The notes under the pieces were generated by a model. It did not search any database and was not told where the DNA came from. It saw nothing but the letters and a program-made list of their open reading frames with translations. A DNA stretch of 64,000 nucleotides from Oncomelania hupensis (taxonomy: Eukaryota; Mollusca; Gastropoda; Littorinimorpha; Pomatiopsidae). Below are positions 46,547 to 64,000 of this stretch, piece after piece. Positions within the stretch are counted from its first letter, which is position 1. Every line of letters starts with the position of its first letter. The stretch is from NCBI GenBank assembly GCA_036898135.1, contig CM072523.1:33570864-33634863 (forward strand), read 5' to 3'. Position numbers and translations under genes: made by a program.

Positions 46547-46970
46547 AACACTGTTTTGACGTCAAAATAACTGGGTGCGTCAAAAGAAAGTACGTAGAGG
46601 TTCAAGTGTATGTCAGAATAACGGCGTTTCTACCTAGCTACAAACACACACACACACTTTATCCCCCCCCCCCACCGCACCCCCCCCCCCTCCCACAAAA
46701 ATATATAAATAAAATAAATTCAGCAGCAATCTTGCATTTTTAAAAGCAATATTTTATTCTTTTTCTTTTAATTCGTTCACCAAAACAATTACTTATTTTT
46801 TAACAGATTTTTTTTCTCTTCATTTTTTGACAATAATACAAAGACACCATAGAGTACGCAAACAGCAAAGGGCAGCGACGACCACTACAAAATACATTAT
46901 AACACGAAAACAAATAATACAACAAAACATCTTTTCTCATAGGCAAACACGTTACTTTAAAAAATCAAAT

Positions 46971-47002
46971 AGAACGGATGATATTATTATATCATCCGTT
47001 CT
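46971..47002. repeat. Perfect 14-bp inverted repeat with 4-nt loop
   Basis: AGAACGGATGATAT, TATT, ATATCATCCGTTCT. Confidence 0.85.
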
Positions 47003-47098
47003 AATACAGCGCTTTTCCAGCTTAAAAGCTGCTAAAGGCGCTAGAAGATACAAGATCTTAGGCAAGCCCGTCCGAGGTGCTCATATGCCAGGCGCATC

Positions 47099-47651
47099 GT
47101 CCGACACTCCACCCGGTGCACATTGGTCGAAGGCTGCCAGAAGCATGTTTTACTAGTCGCCTCAACAGGCGATAAAGCATGCTTTCATGCTTCATAGCAC
47201 TGCTTCCTACACGCTTCAAGCGCTATAGTGACGGAAAAAGCGCAATTTCACTGTAAATATATACAGAATGTTGCTCTACAACATTCCGCTCTTTCCGTCT
47301 CAAAAACCCAAGTGCCTTGTTGGATTCTTAAATTGCATGAAACCAAGTGAGGACACTATCCGGCGTCAACAAACGGTTCAAAAACATTGTCAAACGGTTC
47401 GTAAAAGACAGTTGAGCTAGAAACTAATACAGTTTGACCTAATTCGTCCCCTAGAGGAGACGAAACTTACATTTTTCTATTTTCATGAGTTCACTGCAGT
47501 GAAATTGTGCTTTTTCCGTGACTATAGAGCTTGAAGCGTATAGAAAGCAGTGCTCTGAAGCATGGGAGCATGCTTTATCGCCTGTTGAGGCGACTAGTAA
47601 CGCATGCTTCTGGTAGCGTTCGACCAATGTGTATCGGGTGGACACTCAGAC
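47099..47651. mobile_element. Foldback / long-TIR element, 553 bp
   Basis: Arms 47099-47253 and 47497-47651 are reverse complements at roughly 85% by eye. Both contain ACTAGTCGCCTCAACAGGCG and AATTTCACTG near the inner end. The 243-bp centre has no coding frame. The shape is that of a foldback element or MITE with very long terminal inverted repeats. No transposase is present and target duplications are not clear. Confidence 0.75.
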
Positions 47652-47847
47652 GACTGAGCACAATGCGGGGCGACCGGCATGGAGAGAGAATAGGGAATAT
47701 ATAGTGCTCGTTGGGTGTAATTGTGTAGCCGGCATTCACCCGTAAAGGACATGAGCGTCAGGGTCTTTCTTTAGCGTTCGTTCCATTGAATGCGTGCATG
47801 CACAGCCAGGAGCTTGAGTTTATACTCTCTTCCGAAAAAGTACAATT

Positions 47848-47886
47848 CTTCTTTTTCTTCTTCTTCTTCTTCTTCTTCTTCTTCTT

Positions 47887-47917
<31 letters not shown>
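47848..47917. repeat. (CTT)n microsatellite
   Basis: About 23 units. Confidence 0.92.
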
Positions 47918-47979
47918 TTGTGTAGGCTATGTCAGCTGATATAATCCTACTTCACTATTACAACATTTTGAAATACATT

Positions 47980-48547
47980 ACATAATTGTTGCTTTAGGTC
48001 CAGCGGACTCTTCCGAGCCAAATCAGGACCGGACAACCCCCAATCCGCATAAAAGATCTGCTGAAACAACCCTAGAGGGAAAACTGAATGCCCTCCACCA
48101 GCCAGTCACTTTACAATAAAGACATCCCACGCAGGGGACGGCTGAGGCTTCACCCCAACTTATCGAACCCCCGTTTACAAAAACAAAATAGAATACAAAA
48201 ATCATTATAAATTATCAACAAAACACATAAATACAAAATGCCTACATTGCTAAATAATAACATCATAGGAAGCCCTAGTGACCACTTGGCAGAAAGCGTC
48301 CAATATTCCCAAGCTGATCCAACAGACCTCATACACAAACAAGGAGTCTTGTCCCGGAAGAGTTTTCAAGAAAAAAGGTAGGAAACTGGTCTAGCGAAGA
48401 AGACGATAGTATAGCAGATGGATAGAACAGAGCAGGAATGAGAAAGAGCAAATGAGAAAGACAGCGACAGTGGGAATTTAAAGCAATAAATTTCCAGAAA
48501 GTGGGGATACTATTTATACTGAAACCCCCGGCACCCCAACGGGGGTA
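47980..48547 (-). mobile_element. Short retroelement copy B (568 bp)
   Basis: Aligns along its whole length with copy A at 24296-24874, in the same orientation. Flanks ACATTTTGAAATACATT (47963-47979) and ACATCTTGAATACATT (48548-48563) look like an aged target duplication of 16-17 bp. Confidence 0.88.
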
Positions 48548-48563
48548 ACATCTTGAATACATT

Positions 48564-49080
48564 TTAAAATAAAACAAATAAGAACATATAAAAAATACAT
48601 AAATTTATTCATTTAAACTAAAAAAGATTAAATTAAATAATGAAATAAATTAAAATTTAAATTGTAAAAAAATTAATTAAAAAAAGTAAATAAATAAAAC
48701 AATACATATAAAAATGAACCCAGACACGTTTGTTAAGTCCTCATGTGTATGTCTTAGCTAGCACGAGATGGCTGACCTGTTCGGGTCCATCACAATGATG
48801 CATGGTCAAACCCATGGTCGGCATGTTTTAATTTTCTCCTGTTTTGGGGCGATACAGTATTCTCAAGAAGACCTCGAATAGTACACAATATTTCGCAACA
48901 ACAAAACAAGTAGCACGTTAGAACAACAAACAGTTCTTAGACGTCATACCAGCGAAAAATACTGTAAGCAAAGGTCTTAAAGCTATTTCTGAATTTAGTT
49001 TTCAACACAGTACATACCCATAATGTATACATCAACAATGTAGTCTACCCCAACAAAGACATAATCTTACATTTTTTGTT
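48564..49080. other. Intergenic, nothing recognised
   Basis: AT-rich to 48715, then unremarkable. Confidence 0.5.
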
Positions 49081-49345
49081 TTCGAGTTTCAACCGCGACA
49101 TACATTTGTTGAGTTTTCAACAACGACATACATTTCTTGAGTTTTCAACGACGATATACATGTGTTGAGTTTTCAACGACGACATACATTAATTGTTGAG
49201 TTTCACCAACCACATATATTTGTTGAGTTTTGAACAACGACAGTACATACATTTGTGGAGCTTCAACAACCACCTACATTTGCTGGATTTCAACAATGAC
49301 AGTACATACATTTTCAACAAAGACACACATTTGTTCAAAATTTTC
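49078..49345. repeat. About 33-bp minisatellite (TTGAGTTTTCAACAACGACA + TACATTTG)
   Basis: About eight degenerate copies. Confidence 0.8.
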
Positions 49346-49929
49346 TTTATCAAAAAGGCAGCATCAGTGTTGCAGTGACAATGACAATAAATAATACATA
49401 TATTCTCCAGTCAGTTTACATCTTACTGATTGATAGATGGATTTATTGATTTATTGTAGGATGGTGATTGATGGGGAAGACGGGTGGGAGGGGGGTAGAT
49501 GGGAGGGGGGTGGAAGTAAACGTTTTAGGATTTACAATGGCACATCTTCTTTAAAAGTCCCACGCATGAAGCATTGGCTGCAGAACGAATTTTGTTTTGT
49601 CATGTAACTTAAGGCTTGCATTCAAGTCTTCATCAGTCATTTCATCATTTAAATAAAGGAAATGACACATAACTTTATTATATAACGCATCATTTCACCT
49701 CACGTCAATACAGTACATTATATACTGGACACTCCTCCATACTCAATCACGCATGTTACTTACAAAAGACAAAGTCACTTTCAAGCCGTTCAAATACAGT
49801 ACCTTTACCTGTGTCAGTCAGTTCATATTGGAATTTGTATGCAAACACTGCAATCTTAATACTGAAGTAAGGCAAACATTATGAAAAGGTACAGATAAAA
49901 GTGGTCCCGTAACTTTTCGTTCTTTGGGG
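49346..49929. other. Intergenic, nothing recognised
   Basis: A G-rich stretch at 49475-49515. No gene or element is seen. Confidence 0.5.
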
Positions 49930-50150
49930 GTGAGGGGGGGGGGAGCGTTAGGAACCTCCCTTTTCTCTAGGCCTGCTTAATGAGGGCGGTGCTTATCGTC
50001 TCTCCCTCTCTGCTTTACCTTCTCCGGTTCTAAACAGATCTAGGTACCTATTTACAGCTGGGTGGGCTTGGCTGGGTGTGTCGTGCACTCATTTCAATCT
50101 TTTTGGTGTCATTCGGTGGTTAATTTCCAAGAATGGTGACTTATCCAAGG
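49930..50150 (+). repeat. Dispersed repeat family R, copy 2
   Basis: CCTCCCTTTTCTCTAGGCC, GCTTAATGAG, TAAACAGATCTAGGTACC and GGGTGTGTCGTGC match 27330-27545 in reverse. Confidence 0.6.
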
Positions 50151-50192
50151 GCTAACCCCATGCGACGTTGGAACAGGGTAAACATGGCTATC

Positions 50193-50275
50193 CTACCCTA
50201 TCCTATCCTATCCTATCCCATAACTCGGAGGTCGTAGGGGCACCACAGATGATCGTTTAACCAGCTTACACCATG
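50193..50275 (-). mobile_element. RTE LINE 3'-end fragment
   Basis: (TCCTA)n, CCCATAACTCGGAGGTCGTA and GGGGCACCACAGATGATCG, antisense to the RTE 3' end. Only about 60 bp of element remain. Confidence 0.85.
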
Positions 50276-50524
50276 GCTAGCCTGTGCCTAAAATCACTAC
50301 TCTAGTGCGCCACCACACTTTGTAGGTGACGGTGAAAAGTCATTGTAGAAGCTCATAAACACTGAATATCTATCTACACGTATCTATTGTGAAGCTATAA
50401 CTCCAGCTAAAATTGTTCATGCGCTGATAAAAAAACAACACACACACAAAGAACAAAACGTCTGCCAGCAAATCAAGATGTCTTCATAATTATCAAGGAC
50501 CGGTTGGTTAACTTTAACTTAATA

Positions 50525-50935
50525 TATATGCTGACTAACTGACTGCTAACTCCTATGCTGACTGACTGCTAACTCTAGTGCTGACTGTAACTCAAATGCT
50601 ACTTGACGGCGAACTTATATGCTGACTAACGCTAACTCACATGCTGCCTGACTGTAACTCATATGCTGACTGTCCGACTGTGAACCTATATGCTAACTCA
50701 AGTGCTGACTGACTGACTGACAGTAATTCAAAGCCTGACTGACTGCTAACTCATTTCCTGGCCGACCAACTGACTCATGTCATGTCATGACTGACTGACT
50801 GCGAACGCACGTACGTGTTTACTGACTGTGATTCGTATGCTAACTGACTGTAACTCATATGCTGAGTGACTGACTGCGAACTCATATGCAGGCTGACTAA
50901 CTAACTGATTGCGAACTAATATTCTGACTTATTGA
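50525..50935. repeat. Degenerate minisatellite (GACTGACTG/AACTCATATGCT)
   Basis: Irregular alternation of GACTGACTG, CTAACTCATATGCTG and variants. Confidence 0.7.
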
Positions 50936-51174
50936 CTATTTTATTGTCCCTGAAAAAGTGTTATGTGGAGAATACTGTACGCCTTTCTATAGTCTACAAT
51001 CATCACTTGTTACCTTAATCTTCAACGTCAGTGGTCCAGCATGCATCTAGCTTCAAGTCAGCTATTAATTAATATTCTTGGACAATTAACCGATCCATAC
51101 ACTTTAACTCACTATCCATCCAATCAAGAACAATGCCATTCCTACAACTGTGACTAGAGCCCCAAGCAGTACTA

Positions 51175-51392
51175 TCTGTGACAATATACTTGAAAACATT
51201 CAGCCCATTTTTCTGTGACAATATACTTGACAACATTCAGCCCATTTTCTGTGACAATACACTTGACAACATTCAGCCCATTTTCTGTAACAATATACTT
51301 GACAACATTCAGCCCATTTTTCTGTGACAATATACTTGACAACATCCAGCCCGTTTTTTATATGACAATATACTTGACAACATTCAATCCAT
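51175..51392. repeat. 36-bp minisatellite (TGTGACAATATACTTGACAA + CATTCAGCCCATTTTC)
   Basis: About six well-conserved units. A twelve-residue period reads through it by chance. Confidence 0.9.
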
Positions 51393-51792
51393 TCAAATTG
51401 CCCTTTCAGCTTTTCAGATAGCAAATCAAAAACATCATGACGTTGTATACATTTTCATTCCAACAATTTCAGACCATGGCATAGAAGAATATATTTTTTC
51501 ATCTGAATTAGTCATATTACACAACAATCTTAAACATCTAACACTTCACAACACAAATTCACTACATCCACTTATCTCTTCAGCCACTTAAGACAACATT
51601 CCAACTGTTCTCACTCTGTCTATGCATAATCACACATTTATTCCTACTGTCTATTGTGAAGAATACACGAAAACACCACTTCGAGGAGAAACGGATAATA
51701 TGAAACGGAGTAATATAAAACATGGCTTTTCAGGCGAAAAGAAAAAACACCACAGTTGTAATTTCTTTGACTTGCTTCAACCATAGATCATC

Positions 51793-52200
51793 GACATATC
51801 AACCATATACATTACGGCACTGGAGCAAGTGCAACGCAGGACAGCCCGTTTTGTCTGTAATAAATACAGTGATCGGACCCCAAGCTGTGTGACGAACATG
51901 CTGACCTCACTACGGTGGGAACCTCTGGCTGAACAAAATCAACAACAGCATAGTTAATGTTAAAAAAAAAAATCCCAGTCCTACAGCAAAGGATAAAGCA
52001 GGACAATAGGTGCCCAGAGACTGTTCCAGGAATACATCAGTCACCCAGTCCTCTTCAACAGCTTCTTCCCAAGAACACTGCACCAGTGGAACGACTTCGA
52101 CCCAGGCTCACTGATTCTCCTTCATTGGAGTCCTTCATCGCAGGCCTGGATGGTCAGTTTGGACAGATAATCGTGTAGTGATCTATGGACTCATAGCCAG
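51793..52200 (+). pseudogene. CR1-like RT C-terminus, decayed
   Basis: ALEQVQRRTARFVCNKYS, NMLTSLRWEPLAEQ, then after shifts FFPRTLHQWNDF and SPSLESFIAGLDG. This is the same C-terminal layout as the CR1-like copy at 1987-2880, with several frameshifts. Confidence 0.65.
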
Positions 52201-52231
52201 TTTTATATATTATATTTATATATTTAAAAAC

Positions 52232-52242
52232 ACACTTTAGAC
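52232..52242. repeat. Target-site duplication of the RTE LINE, 5' copy
   Basis: ACACTTTAGAC, repeated exactly at 55205-55215. Confidence 0.9.
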
Positions 52243-55204
52243 AATATAGCAAGATCCGCACGAGAAACAACATCGTCATAGGAACCTGGAACGTCAGGAC
52301 CCTAACTGCGGAAGGAAAATTAGAAGAACTGGCCCACGAGCTGGACCACTATCGATGGAACGTTCTAGGTATCAGCGAACTGCGCTGGAAAGGCCTAGGT
52401 GAAACAACGACTGACAAAGGCCACAAGCTCTATTTCAGCGGTAGAGATGACAGGCACGAACACGGCGTTGGATTCTTGGTCCACAAGAACATTCTAGCCA
52501 CTGTCATGGGTTGCCGCCCAGTCTCCAGTAGACTCATTACCATCCGTCTGAGAGCAACCCCTTTCAACATTACCATCATCCAGGCCTATGCCCCAACATC
52601 AGACTATGAAGACAGCGAAGTGGAGGATTTTTATGAAAATATACAGGCGGTCCTTGACCAAGTGCCGAAGAAGGACATAGTCATAGTGCAAGGCGACTGG
52701 AATGCCAAGGTTGGCCAAGATGCGCACCGCAACTGGGGAGACACATGCGGACCCCACTGCAACAACGAGACAAATGACAGGGGTCTGAGGCTATTGGAGT
52801 TTGCCAGATACAACAATCTGGTACTGGCAAACACGCTTGGTCTCCACAAAAAATCCAGACGATGGACATGGCACAGTCCCGGCGGGGAACATCACAACCA
52901 GATCGACTACATCATGGTCAAGAAACGCTTCAGATCAAGCATCAACATTGGCAGGACACGCACTTTTCCAGGAGCAGACATTGGAAGTGACCACGATCTC
53001 GTGATGATGTCTTTCCGGCTCCATTTGAAGAGAGTAAATACAGCAAAGTGCACTAGGCTGAAGTTCGACCTGGACAAACTGCAAGACCCGGAGGTGGCAA
53101 AAATATTTCAGGCCACAATTGGAGGGAAATTTGCACCACTGCTTATTTTGGGGGCAGGCGAAGTAGATGTCAACACCATGACCAATACCTTCAACTCAGC
53201 TGTAACAGATGCCGCCACTGAGATCCTTGGCAAGCACCGACCAAAGAAGAAGCCGTGGATCACACCTGAACTTTTGGATCTGTGTGATAAACGAAGAGAG
53301 TTAAAAAAGAAAAAGAACACCTCACAGGGAGCTGATGTCTACCGAAAAATCAACAATGACATCCGAAAAGGCATGCGCACAGCAAAGGAGAACTGGATAG
53401 AAGATCAGTGCCAGGAAATAGAGAACAATCTGAACAAGAACAACAGCAAGAAGGCCTACCAGACTGTGAAGCGGCTGACAAGTGTTAAACAGCCCAAAGT
53501 CTCCACTATCCAAAGCAAGTCTGGCATTTGCCTTACAGAAGAACAAGAAGTCTTGGACAGATGGACAGAGTACTGCTCTGACCTTTACAACCATACACCA
53601 AATGGAGACCCATCAGTTCTAGCATGTCCCGAGAGCAGAGAAGAAGAAGAAATCCTCCCAATTCTCCGGGAAGAAGTTGAGGCAGCAGTGCAATCGCTGA
53701 AGAAAGGGAAGTCAGCGGGAGTGGACAACATACCAGCGGAACTGCTACAAGCAGGAGGAGAAGCGATGACTGATGCTCTCACCACTATCTGTAACAAGAT
53801 CTGGCAGAGTGGGGAATGGCCTACACCATGGACCCAGTCGCTTGTCATCACTCTTCCTAAAAAAGGTAACCTTCAGGAGTGTGAAAATTACCGCACCATC
53901 AGCCTCATCAGCCATCCCAGCAAGGTCCTCCTGAAAATAATACTCAACAGGTTGAAACCACAAGCTGAACAAATCATAGCTGAAGAACAAGCAGGATTCA
54001 TGGCAGGGCGAAGTACCACTGAACAGATTTTCAACCTCAGAATAATCTGTGAGAAATACCTACAGCACCAACAACATCTATATCATGTGTTCATAGACTT
54101 CAAGAAGGCATTTGACCGAGTCTGGCATGCAGCTCTATGGGCAACCATGAAAGTGTACAACATCAGCCCTAAAATCATAGAAGTCATCAAAAGCCTGTAT
54201 GACAAGGCTACCAGTGCAGTCCTCCATAACAGCGTCATCGGGAACTGGTTCAGAACAACAATCGGTGTGCGTCAAGGATGCCTACTCTCTCCAACACTCT
54301 TCAACATCTTCCTAGAGCGCATCATGTCAGATGCTCTTGCAGATCACGAAGGCACAGTCAGCATAGGGGGCAGAGCAATCTCCAATCTTCGTTTTGCGGA
54401 TGATATTGATGGATTGGCTGGAGAGGAACAAGAACTTGAACAGCTTGTACAGAGGCTTGACACCACCTCCAGAGCTTATGGAATGGAAATAAGTGCAGAG
54501 AAGACCAAAATGATGACCAACAACACCAATGGCATCAACACGGACATCAAAGTACAAGGCCAATCCCTCAACACAGTGCACAGCTTCAAATATTTAGGAG
54601 CCATTGTGTCAGACAATGGGTCTCGACAGGAAGTCCTCTCCAGGATCGCACAAACAACTGCTGCCCTGACAAGGTTGAAGCCCATTTGGAAAGACAGAAC
54701 CATCAGTCTACATTCCAAAGTAAGACTGCTGCGATCTCTGGTCATCTCCATCTTCCTATATGCTTGCGAAGCATGGACCCTCACAGCAGATCTCCAACGA
54801 AGAATACAAAGCATGGAGATGAGGTGCTACAGAAGACTTCTGTGCATTTCCTATACCCAACACATCACCAACGTTGAAGTCCGACAGACCATCACACAAG
54901 CCATTGGACAACACGATGACCTGCTCACAGTGGTGAAGAAACGGAAACTCCGATGGTATGGCCACGTCACCAGATCATCAGGCCTTGCAAAGACCATTCT
55001 GCAAGGCACAGTGCAAGGAGGTAGAAGAAGGGGGAGACCGAAAAAGAGGTGGGAGGACAACATTCGAGAATGGACTGGTTTGACACTGAGCGAAGCCATG
55101 AGGGCTGCTGAGGACAGAGAAAGATGGAGTATGCTGGTTAAGCGATCATCTGTGGTGCCCCTACGACCTTCGGGTTATGGGACAGGATAGGATAGGATAG
55201 GAAG
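52243..55204 (+). mobile_element. RTE-clade LINE, nearly complete, with perfect 11-bp target duplication
   Basis: A 2962-bp insertion between two ACACTTTAGAC copies. One open frame covers almost all of it, followed by a 3' end GGTGCCCCTACGACCTTCGG and (GGATA)n. The duplication and the open frame mark a recent insertion. The frame lacks an upstream ATG inside the insert, so it is slightly 5'-truncated. Confidence 0.93.
52245..55190 (+). CDS. RTE polyprotein: AP endonuclease plus reverse transcriptase, 981 codons, N-terminus truncated
   Basis: The endonuclease occupies about residues 12-240: GTWNVRTL, ISELRWKG, IVQGDWNAKVG, IDYIMVKKRF and GSDHDLV. The RT follows at about 445-770 with AGVDNIPAELL, LPKKGNLQECENYRTISL, AGFMAGRSTTEQIF, FIDFKKAFDRVW, VRQGCLLSPTLFNI and catalytic FADDIDGLAG at about 715. 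The C-terminal arm ends KLRWYGHVTRS, GRRRGRPKKRWEDNIREWTG. These proteins nick target DNA and copy the element's RNA at the nick. The first in-frame ATG is 52506, inside the endonuclease, so the true start was lost. In mollusc annotations such ORFs are often labelled 'craniofacial development protein 2-like'. Confidence 0.92.
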   Translation, partial: YSKIRTRNNIVIGTWNVRTLTAEGKLEELAHELDHYRWNVLGISELRWKGLGETTTDKGHKLYFSGRDDRHEHGVGFLVHKNILATVMGCRPVSSRLITIRLRATPFNITIIQAYAPTSDYEDSEVEDFYENIQAVLDQVPKKDIVIVQGDWNAKVGQDAHRNWGDTCGPHCNNETNDRGLRLLEFARYNNLVLANTLGLHKKSRRWTWHSPGGEHHNQIDYIMVKKRFRSSINIGRTRTFPGADIGSDHDLVMMSFRLHLKRVNTAKCTRLKFDLDKLQDPEVAKIFQATIGGKFAPLLILGAGEVDVNTMTNTFNSAVTDAATEILGKHRPKKKPWITPELLDLCDKRRELKKKKNTSQGADVYRKINNDIRKGMRTAKENWIEDQCQEIENNLNKNNSKKAYQTVKRLTSVKQPKVSTIQSKSGICLTEEQEVLDRWTEYCSDLYNHTPNGDPSVLACPESREEEEILPILREEVEAAVQSLKKGKSAGVDNIPAELLQAGGEAMTDALTTICNKIWQSGEWPTPWTQSLVITLPKKGNLQECENYRTISLISHPSKVLLKIILNRLKPQAEQIIAEEQAGFMAGRSTTEQIFNLRIICEKYLQHQQHLYHVFIDFKKAFDRVWHAALWATMKVYNISPKIIEVIKSLYDKATSAVLHNSVIGNWFRTTIGVRQGCLLSPTLFNIFLERIMSDALADHEGTVSIGGRAISNLRFADDIDGLAGEEQELEQLVQRLDTTSRAYGMEISAEKTKMMTNNTNGINTDIKVQGQSLNTVHSFKYLGAIVSDNGSRQEVLSRIAQTTAALTRLKPIWKDRTISLHSKVRLLRSLVISIFLYACEAWTLTADLQRRIQSMEMRCYRRLLCISYTQHITNVEVRQTITQAIGQHDDLLTVVKKRKLRWYGHVTRSSGLAKTILQGTVQGGRRRGRPKKRWEDNIREWTGLTLSEAMRAAEDRERWSMLVKRSSVVPLRPSGYGTG

Positions 55205-55215
55205 ACACTTTAGAC
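55205..55215. repeat. Target-site duplication of the RTE LINE, 3' copy
   Basis: ACACTTTAGAC, directly after the (GGATA)n tail. Confidence 0.9.
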
Positions 55216-55321
55216 CCTTTTTCCTGAGCCTTGGGCCACCTACTGTCCGTACCCATCAACAATACCTCCGACCGCTGGACAATAGACGTTCCGTAAAGAA
55301 CCCTGTCCATATAAAGGAAGA

Positions 55322-55366
55322 AGTAGAAGAAGAAGAAGAAGAAGAAGAAGAAGAAGAAGAAGAAGA
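55322..55366. repeat. (AGA)n microsatellite
   Basis: About 15 units. Confidence 0.9.
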
Positions 55367-56052
55367 CAGATCTTACATAGGCTTGAAGCAATTCACAGTA
55401 ATTACCACTCTGGCGTTTTCTATTTGCCTGGAAGGCCATGTTTCATATTACACACCGTTTCATACTATCTGACTTTCCCTTTCAAGGACTCGTCTAAAAA
55501 AACGAACCTCATTTTCTTGTATCAGTCTTTCTTTCTTCTATGTACAGGTAACGCACATTATGAATATGACGTCGAGCTTGTGTTGCTTTATTCCATGTTA
55601 AGGTGTATTGACGAAAGACGCAGTGATTTCGTTTATATAGGTCAAATATGCAAACAGAATGAACGTCTTCACACCGCTACACATAACTACACCGCATCAC
55701 TGCACAACACATAATCGTCATTTTAAAACTCCCAGTAAGGTATAGAAAAACAATATACAAAAGTAAATAGGCTATAACGTAGCTCGATGCGATCGAGTCA
55801 GTCACTGCCTGTCATCTTAAAGGTCGTCACTTTTTTTTTTCAATTATTTTTTAAAAAACATTTTCGAGATTCGATCACAGCATATAGTCATTTAAAAAGC
55901 ATTCGATAACTCAGTTCAGTGTATTTTTTATACCGGTGAGCCTTTCCTTTTCTCTTCTACCCTTCTTCAGTCCCATTCTCATCCAACCCTTCCCTACCCA
56001 GCTATGAACCCATAGGCAGAATGCTGGTCCCAGCCCTCTTCTTCTTGCCCCG
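55367..56052 (-). other. 3' flank / UTR of the DUF885 gene
   Basis: Probably the 3' UTR up to the hexamer at 55587, then intergenic. No other gene is seen. Confidence 0.4.
55587..55592 (-). terminator. Candidate polyadenylation signal of the DUF885 gene
   Basis: AATAAA on the minus strand, about 460 nt beyond the stop codon. It is the first canonical hexamer I find downstream. It could be chance. Confidence 0.25.
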
Positions 56053-62670
<6,618 letters not shown>

Positions 62671-62929
62671 CTGAAATTTAAATACATTAGTATATCAATA
62701 AATAAATAAATAAATAAACAAACAATAAATACATAATATAATAAATACAATATTTAAAAAACAATTTGTTGAAGGGTTAAAATTAGTATTGTAATTCTTG
62801 GGAACCTCCATATGCAGCGGGATTCATATGACCTTTTCAGTGTTGAAAGCGTGATTCTTCGATATTCACCGTTGGTCAACCCATTTCCAAGCCTCTGCCA
62901 GACGTATAAATTTTGTGGACGCCTTTGGG

Positions 62930-63740
62930 TGTGTCTGACAGTCAGCAATACATTTAACTTTTTGATGGTTCTCGCAACCCTTGCAAAAAATTATGGTCGA
63001 TATCCATCTTTGAAAATCCGATCTTCAACTATCTGCCAGACCTTTTACGGCCGCTCGTGTTACAATTTTGCAGACGTCTTTGTGTCTCTGCAATAAAATT
63101 AACTTTTAAAAAATGGTTCTCGCGACTCTTGTAACAAATATTTGCATTCTCCAAAAATGCCTACATGGCTGTCATAGTTCAAACACTAGCCTTTTGAAAT
63201 AAGATAAGACAACTTTATTCAATCTTTTAAATAATTACATAAATAAGCTTCTGCATTTACCGTCTGCAATAAAATTAACTTTTTAAACGGTCCTCGACAC
63301 TCTTACAAAATTATATCATTTCATCAAAATACCTATATGACTGTCAATAGGTCAAATACTAACATAGATGCCTATTGAAATAAACATTTACTGTTACCGT
63401 CTGCAATAAAATTAACTTTATTGAAGTTTATCCCGACTCTCGTAAAAAACACTTCTCCAAATATGCCTATATGACTGTCACATAGGTCAAATGCTTGTAT
63501 AGATGCCTTTTGAAATACACATTCACTTTTACCGTTTGCAATAATATTAAATGGTTCGTCGCAACTCTTGCAAAATTATTTCTATTCTAAAAAAAAGTAA
63601 GTGCTTACATGATGGTTATAGTACAAATACTAGTAAAGATGCCTTTTGAAATAAACATGAACATTTATCATCTGCAATAAAAATAACTGTTTTTAAGGGT
63701 TATAGCAAAACTTGTTAAGATAATTTTCATCCTCCAAAAA
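62930..63740. repeat. Degenerate tandem repeat, unit about 135 bp
   Basis: TGCAATAAAATTAAC recurs at about 63089, 63264, 63402, 63538 and 63672, with shared GCCTATATGACTGTC and GATGCCTTTTGAAATA between. Confidence 0.75.
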
Positions 63741-63769
63741 TGCCTTAGTCAAATAAAAAATCTATTTTG

Positions 63770-64000
63770 ATCCTATCCTATCGTATCCCGTAACTCGGAA
63801 GTCGTTGGAGCACCACAAGTGATCGTTTAACCAGCGTACTCCATCTTTCTCTGTCCTCAGCAACCCTCAATGCTTCGCTCAGTGTCAAATCAGTCCGTTC
63901 TCGAATGTTGTCCTTTCACCTCTTTTTCGGTCTCCCTCTTCTTCTACCTACTTGCACTGTGCCTTGCAGGATGATCTGGTGACGTGGCCGTACCATCGGA
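63770..64000 (-). mobile_element. RTE LINE 3' fragment, cut by the window edge
   Basis: (TCCTA)n, CCCGTAACTCGGAAGTCGTT and then antisense of the RTE C-terminus (DNIRERT, GRPKKR). It has a deletion of about 40 bp near 63970 and continues beyond the window. Confidence 0.85.

Noticed and set aside
53322..53594. Antisense frames inside both RTE copies (for example 53322-53594 and 40943-41215)
   Set aside because: They are shadows of the sense polymerase frame, conserved only because the copies are nearly identical.

Overview
The window is eukaryotic nuclear DNA: intron-split genes with GT-AG (one GC-AG) junctions, dispersed non-LTR retrotransposons, tRNA-derived SINEs and very many di-, tri- and tetranucleotide microsatellites. 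The protein families and the RTE-, CR1- and L2-like repeats suggest an invertebrate, most likely a mollusc and plausibly a gastropod. That placement is inference, because no ribosomal or mitochondrial marker is present.

Left part (about 3.9-25.3 kb, minus strand): fourteen exons give the first ~700 residues of a filamin-type actin-binding protein. All splice phases agree. It has three tandem calponin-homology (CH) domains followed by filamin Ig repeats, so it resembles the Drosophila jitterbug / C. elegans FLN-2 type and not the two-CH vertebrate filamins. The gene runs off the left edge. Its introns hold microsatellites, LINE fragments and a 3.8-kb non-autonomous LTR retrotransposon (19360-23185) with identical 1023-bp LTRs, a gag-like ORF and a target-site duplication, inserted in a minisatellite.

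Middle (about 25.3-56.0 kb): no host exon is recognised. The stretch is a repeat mosaic. It contains an almost intact RTE-clade LINE (52243-55204, perfect 11-bp target duplication), a second copy less than about 1% different but frameshifted (40888-42812), and several 3'-end fragments. It also contains copies of an approximately 570-bp short retroelement whose 3' tail matches that of an RNase-H-bearing LINE at the left edge, tRNA-derived SINEs, a foldback element with 155-bp inverted arms, several minisatellites, an interstitial telomere-like block and a 570-bp (TATC)n tract.

Right part (about 56.0-62.7 kb, minus strand): the six 3'-terminal exons of a DUF885-family putative metallopeptidase with the HETNPGHH motif and a hydrophobic C-terminal tail. 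The 5' part of the gene lies beyond the right edge or in exons not recognised here.

The two host genes have no obvious functional link. Most of the window's content is retroelement activity and the microsatellites that retroelement tails appear to seed.
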